In this document: positions 34,196 to 37,769 of the stretch, piece after piece | How the letters are laid out: every line of letters begins with the position of its first letter | How positions within the stretch are numbered: position 1 is the first letter of the stretch | Assembly: GCA_005879315.1 (NCBI GenBank) | Contig: VBLC01000106.1 | Coordinates: forward strand, 1 to 37,769 | Direction: 5' to 3' | DNA from: Deltaproteobacteria bacterium | Lineage (GTDB): Bacteria; Myxococcota; Myxococcia; Myxococcales; 40CM-4-68-19 | DNA length: 37,769 bases | Position numbers and translations under genes: made by a program | Notes under the pieces: model-generated | Seen by the model: only the letters and a program-made list of their open reading frames with translations | Told to the model about the DNA's origin: nothing | The model's database searches: none

Positions 34196-35076
34196 CCGCC
34201 GACGGGCTGGAGATCCGGCAGTCGTCCGCCAGCGTCTGGGGCTCGGCGACGGAGCTTCGCAACCTCAAGGTGGTCTCGAAGCTCATCGACACCACCACCT
34301 GCATCGGCTGCAAGGCGTGCGAGGTGGCCTGCCAGGAGTGGAACGATCTGCACATCGTGCCCACCACTCAGACGGGCACTTACCAGACGATGCCGAGCCT
34401 CGACGCGAACTACTGGAACCTGATCAAGTTCCGCGAGGTCGAGGAGAGCGGCTTCTTCGCCTGGCTCTTGCGCAAGGATGGCTGCATGCACTGCGCCGAT
34501 CCGGGCTGCCTCAAGGCCTGCCCGGCGCCCGGCGCGATCGTGCAGTACCAGAACGGCATCGTCGACGTGAATCCGGAAGCGTGCATCGGCTGCAAGATGT
34601 GCGAGACCGGCTGTCCCTTCGACATCCCGCGCTACTCGGCGAAGACCGACAAGATGGCGAAGTGCACCTTGTGCGTCGACCGCGTGCAGGTCGGCCTGGA
34701 GCCTGCCTGCGTCAAGGCCTGCCCAACCGGTTGCCTTGAGTTCGGCGACAAGGCGGAGCTGGTGGCGGTCGCCAAGGCGCGCGTCGAGCAGCTCAAGCAG
34801 AACGGCTTCACCCAGGCGGCGCTCTACGATCCGCCGGGCGTGGGCGGGACGACCGTGATCACGGTGCTCGCGCACGGCGATCATCCCGAGTGGTACGGCC
34901 TGCCGAAGGACCCTCAGGTGCCCGTCGCGGTGAGCCTCTGGAAGAACGTCGCCCGGCCGCTGGCGGCGCTTGCCATCGCCGGCTCCTTTTTCGCCATGGT
35001 GGCGCACTACCTCTCTTTTGGCCCGAAGACGCCGAAGGAAGGCGCGGAGAAGCCGAAAGGAGACAAGCCGGCATGA
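34192..35076 (+). CDS. fdnH: Formate dehydrogenase beta (iron-sulfur) subunit
   Basis: A 294-residue electron-transfer subunit with four Cys clusters for [4Fe-4S] centres: CIGCKACEVACQEW, CMHCADPGCLKACP, CIGCKMCETGCPFDIPR and CTLCVDRVQVGLEPACVKACP. A single C-terminal membrane helix (LAALAIAGSFFAMVAHYL, about residues 248-265) anchors it, as in FdnH. It passes electrons from the alpha subunit to the cytochrome b subunit. Its ATG overlaps the alpha-subunit stop (ATGA), and its own stop overlaps the next ATG. Confidence 0.95.
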   Translation: MTADGLEIRQSSASVWGSATELRNLKVVSKLIDTTTCIGCKACEVACQEWNDLHIVPTTQTGTYQTMPSLDANYWNLIKFREVEESGFFAWLLRKDGCMHCADPGCLKACPAPGAIVQYQNGIVDVNPEACIGCKMCETGCPFDIPRYSAKTDKMAKCTLCVDRVQVGLEPACVKACPTGCLEFGDKAELVAVAKARVEQLKQNGFTQAALYDPPGVGGTTVITVLAHGDHPEWYGLPKDPQVPVAVSLWKNVARPLAALAIAGSFFAMVAHYLSFGPKTPKEGAEKPKGDKPA

Positions 35077-35789
35077 GATCGATCCCGGTTGCGGATCAGA
35101 GAAGCGGGAGCGGCATGGGCGACGCCGCGATGGCGCGCGCCCGCAGCACCGAGGACGTGGTGGTGGGCGACGAGATCGTCCGCGAACGGCTCTCGGCGCG
35201 CGTGGTGCATTGGATCGTGGCGCTGACCTTCTTCGTCTGCCTCTTCACCGGGTTGCCCATCTGGACGCCTTATCTCGGCTTCCTCGCGCATTTGTTCGGC
35301 GGCTTGCACGTCTGCCGCATCCTCCACCCTTGGGCGGGCGTCGCCTTCGCGGTCGCCTCGGTCTTCATGTTCGTGCAGTGGGTTTCGCAGATGAAGCTCA
35401 CCAAGGCCGATCGCGAATTCATCACGCCCAAGGGCATGCTTCGATACTTCCAGTACCGCAACGAAGACGCCGACGTCGGCAAGTACAACGGCGGCCAGAA
35501 GCTGCTCTTCTGGGCCGCGGCGCTGGGCACGGTTGGACTGCTCATCACCGGCCTGGTGATCTGGTTTCCGCTCGAGTTCCCCCAGTGGGTGCGGGAAGCG
35601 AGCTACCTCTTGCACGACGCCGCCTTCAGCCTCTTCTTCGCGATGATCATCGGCCACATCTACCTGGGGACCGCCGCCGAGCCGGGCACCTTCCGCTCGA
35701 TGATCCGCGGGACGGTGACGAAGAGCTGGGCGCGCCTGCACCACCCGCGCTGGTACCGCGAAGTCACCGGCGAGAAGGCGGGGGGCTGA
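35073..35789 (+). CDS. fdnI: Formate dehydrogenase gamma (cytochrome b) subunit
   Basis: A 238-residue membrane protein with four helices (VVHWIVALTFFVCLFTGLPI, HPWAGVAFAVASVFMFVQW, LLFWAAALGTVGLLITGLVI, AAFSLFFAMIIGHIYLGT). Histidines for two b haems are His46 (VHWIV), HVCRILHPWAG, HDAAFSL and GHIYLG. It takes electrons from the Fe-S subunit and reduces quinone. The ATG at 35073 is coupled to the beta subunit by ATGA. The N-terminal 30 residues are longer than in E. coli FdnI and Ala/Arg-rich, and METs at residues 15 and 20 are alternative starts. Confidence 0.93.
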   Translation: MRSIPVADQRSGSGMGDAAMARARSTEDVVVGDEIVRERLSARVVHWIVALTFFVCLFTGLPIWTPYLGFLAHLFGGLHVCRILHPWAGVAFAVASVFMFVQWVSQMKLTKADREFITPKGMLRYFQYRNEDADVGKYNGGQKLLFWAAALGTVGLLITGLVIWFPLEFPQWVREASYLLHDAAFSLFFAMIIGHIYLGTAAEPGTFRSMIRGTVTKSWARLHHPRWYREVTGEKAGG

Positions 35790-35793
35790 GTAA

Positions 35794-37769
35794 ATGTGGA
35801 TCGTCCGTCTCGCCCTTCGCCGGCCGTACACCTTCATCGTCCTGGCGATGCTCATCGTCCTGATGGGCGTGACGACCGTCCTGCGCATGCCGGCCGACAT
35901 GTTCCCGCAGATCAACATCCCCGTCGTCGCCGCCATCTGGTCGTATACAGGCCTTCCTCCGCTGGAGATGGAAGGCCGCATCACTTCGCAATTCGAGCGC
36001 GCCGCGACGACGACCGTGAGCGGGATCGAGCACATCGAGAGCCAGTCGCTCGCCGGCGTGGCCGTGGTGAAGGTCTACATGCAGCCCGGCACCTCGATGG
36101 CATCCGCGGTCGCGCAGGTCTCGGCCGTCTCGCAGCCCATCCTCCGGCAATTGCCGCCGGGCGCGATTCCGCCGCTGGTCATGGCGTACAGCGCCTCCAA
36201 CGTGCCGATCCTCCAGCTCGGCTTGTCGAGCCCCACCCTCAGCGAGCAGGAGATCTTCGACCTCGGGACGAACTTCCTGCGGACCGGCCTGGCGACCGTG
36301 CAGGGGGCGCAACTCCCCTTGCCCGTCGGAGGCAAGGTGCGCGAGATCGTCGTCGACCTCGATCCGCAGAAGCTCTTCGCCTGGGGGCTTTCCCCGGCGG
36401 ACATCTCCACGGCGGTGAACACGCAGAACGTCATCCTGCCCAGCGGGACGGCGAAGATGGGAGCGCTGGAGTACCCGATCGTCTTCAACGGAAGCCCATC
36501 GGTCGTCGACGGCCTCAACTACCTTCCCCTCAAGAAGATCAACGGATCGATCGTCCACCTGCGCGACGTGGCGCACGTGCGCGACGGCTACATGCCGCAG
36601 ACGAGCCTGGTCCTGACCAACGGGATGCGCGGCGCGCTGCAACCCATCCTCAGCGCCGAGGGGGCCAGCACGCTGAGCGTCGTTGCGGGGGTGCGCGCGG
36701 CGCTGCCGCAAGTGCAGGCGACCTTGCCGCCGCAGCTCGAGGTCAAGCCTCTCTTCGACCAGTCGATCTTCGTCAAGGGAGCCATCACCGGAGTGGTGCG
36801 CGAGGCCATCATCGCCGCCGGGCTCACCGGCATCATGATGCTGCTCTTCCTCGGGAGCTGGCGCTCGACGGTGATCGTGCTGATCTCGATCCCGCTCTCG
36901 CTGCTGGTCTCGATCATCGCGCTCGACCAACTGGGACAGACGCTCAATTCGATGACGCTGGGCGGGATGGCGCTCGCCGTCGGCATCCTGGTCGACGATG
37001 CCACCGTCACCCTGGAGAACTACCATCTGCAGCGCAGCATGAAGAAACCGCTCGGCCGGGCCATCCTCGACGGCGCAGCCGAGATCGCCGTGCCGACGCT
37101 GGTGTCGACGCTCTGCATCTGCATCGTCTTCATTCCGGTGACGCTCATCTCCGGCGCGGCGCGCTCGCTCTTCATCCCGCTGGCGATGGCGGTTGTCTTC
37201 GCCATGCTCACCTCGTATTTCCTCTCGCGCACGCTGGTTCCCACGCTCATCCGCTACCTGCTGGGAAAGGAAGAGCATGGCGGCAGCCGCGGTCCGATCG
37301 CCTGGTTGAGCGCCCGCGTCGAGCGAGGCTTCGAGCGGATGCGCGGCGCCTACGGCCGCGCGCTCCAGGGCGCCCTCCACCATCGCAAGGTCTTCATCGT
37401 CGCCTTCGCCGCCTTCGTGATCGTCTCGCTCTGCTTCGTTCCCCTGCTCGGGCGGGACTTCTTCCCCACCGTCGACGCCGGCCAGATGCGGCTCCACGTG
37501 CGCGCGGCCCCCGGGACACGGCTCGAGGAAACGCAGCGCCTGTTCGGAGCGGTGGAGGAGCGCGTTCGCAAGATCGTCCCGGCCGACGAGCTGGACGTGA
37601 TCATCGACAACATCGGCGTCCCGGTCAGCGGGATCAACCTGACGCTCGGCGATCCGTCGATGATCTCCAGCGCGGATGGCGAGATGTTGATCTCGCTGAA
37701 GGCCAAGCACCATCCCACCGCCGAGTACGTGCGCGCGCTGCGCCATGACTTCAGCTCGGCCTTCCCGCA
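35794..37769 (+). CDS. RND-family efflux transporter (3' end outside window)
   Basis: The frame is open from the ATG at 35794 to the end of the window, 658 codons. It starts WIVRLALRRPYTFIVLAMLIV as in AcrB/MdtB-type inner-membrane pumps, with LRMPADMFPQINIPVV, then the porter domain (LPVGGKVREIVVDLD) and TM helices including VGILVDDATVTLEN, the acidic TM4 motif for proton transfer. The second half begins near LLGRDFFPTVDAGQMRLHVRA. It exports drugs or other small molecules using the proton gradient. It lies 4 bp after fdnI with a GGGGGG ribosome site and could share that transcript. The membrane-fusion partner is not seen. Confidence 0.93.
   Translation, partial: MWIVRLALRRPYTFIVLAMLIVLMGVTTVLRMPADMFPQINIPVVAAIWSYTGLPPLEMEGRITSQFERAATTTVSGIEHIESQSLAGVAVVKVYMQPGTSMASAVAQVSAVSQPILRQLPPGAIPPLVMAYSASNVPILQLGLSSPTLSEQEIFDLGTNFLRTGLATVQGAQLPLPVGGKVREIVVDLDPQKLFAWGLSPADISTAVNTQNVILPSGTAKMGALEYPIVFNGSPSVVDGLNYLPLKKINGSIVHLRDVAHVRDGYMPQTSLVLTNGMRGALQPILSAEGASTLSVVAGVRAALPQVQATLPPQLEVKPLFDQSIFVKGAITGVVREAIIAAGLTGIMMLLFLGSWRSTVIVLISIPLSLLVSIIALDQLGQTLNSMTLGGMALAVGILVDDATVTLENYHLQRSMKKPLGRAILDGAAEIAVPTLVSTLCICIVFIPVTLISGAARSLFIPLAMAVVFAMLTSYFLSRTLVPTLIRYLLGKEEHGGSRGPIAWLSARVERGFERMRGAYGRALQGALHHRKVFIVAFAAFVIVSLCFVPLLGRDFFPTVDAGQMRLHVRAAPGTRLEETQRLFGAVEERVRKIVPADELDVIIDNIGVPVSGINLTLGDPSMISSADGEMLISLKAKHHPTAEYVRALRHDFSSAFP

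Noticed and set aside
1-37769. CRISPR array, tRNA/rRNA genes or prophage
   Set aside because: No regularly spaced short repeats, tRNA-like cloverleaf sequences or phage genes were seen by eye; a tRNA/CRISPR scanner would be decisive.

Overview
This is a GC-rich bacterial chromosome segment with long ORFs, GTG/TTG starts and many stop/start (ATGA-type) overlaps. Gene content suggests a Gram-negative soil or sediment bacterium with a respiratory metabolism: a three-subunit membrane formate dehydrogenase, a di-haem cytochrome c peroxidase, proton-translocating transhydrogenase, RND efflux, lipoproteins, a TonB-receptor relic and many two-component proteins. The flavour is deltaproteobacterial/Myxococcota-like. 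That placement is inferred from gene content only; no rRNA or other marker gene is present.

Layout. 1-2601: operon of a histidine kinase (5' end outside the window), a double-domain KaiC-like ATPase and a single-domain response regulator. 2769-6649: an ACT-domain protein, a tiny possible lipoprotein, a secreted CocE-like hydrolase and two uncharacterised genes behind an extended -10 promoter. 6666-9333 (minus): dps, a mandelate-racemase-like enolase-superfamily gene, a peroxiredoxin and a DsbA-like thioredoxin, apparently one stress operon. 9449-12707 (plus): a CBS-domain protein followed by pntAA-pntAB-pntB. 12718-15748 (minus): glutathione S-transferase and a large secreted alpha/beta hydrolase. 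16137-21313 (plus): a secreted beta-propeller, a HupE/UreJ-like membrane protein and a secreted DUF6351/tannase-like hydrolase. 21383-22164 (minus): a CHRD protein and the C-terminal stub of a TonB-dependent receptor. 22295-26617 (plus): an MHYT-PAS histidine kinase with three response regulators (FixJ-like, receiver-only, NtrC-like). 26647-27815 (minus): a DUF4136 lipoprotein and an ECF sigma factor. 28383-30138 (plus): a LytTR regulator and a cytochrome c peroxidase. 30148-30707: a decayed mobile element with a frameshifted Y1/RAYT transposase between inverted repeats of about 119 bp. 31124-35789: a selenocysteine formate dehydrogenase operon. 35794-end: an RND transporter, cut by the window edge.

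The most solid non-routine result is the formate dehydrogenase alpha subunit. Its reading frame crosses an in-frame TGA at 31694-31696, in the exact context of selenocysteine in FdnG-type enzymes, with a SECIS-like hairpin just downstream. Naive gene calling would split it in two. Other points are the lysine-to-arginine change at the catalytic KxK motif of the mandelate racemase homologue, the inverted-repeat element with a dead RAYT gene, the TonB-receptor remnant, the KaiC-like operon, and a response-regulator cluster in which nearly the same receiver domain is attached to two different outputs. I found no CRISPR array, rRNA, tRNA or prophage, and no clearly new defence or biosynthetic system.
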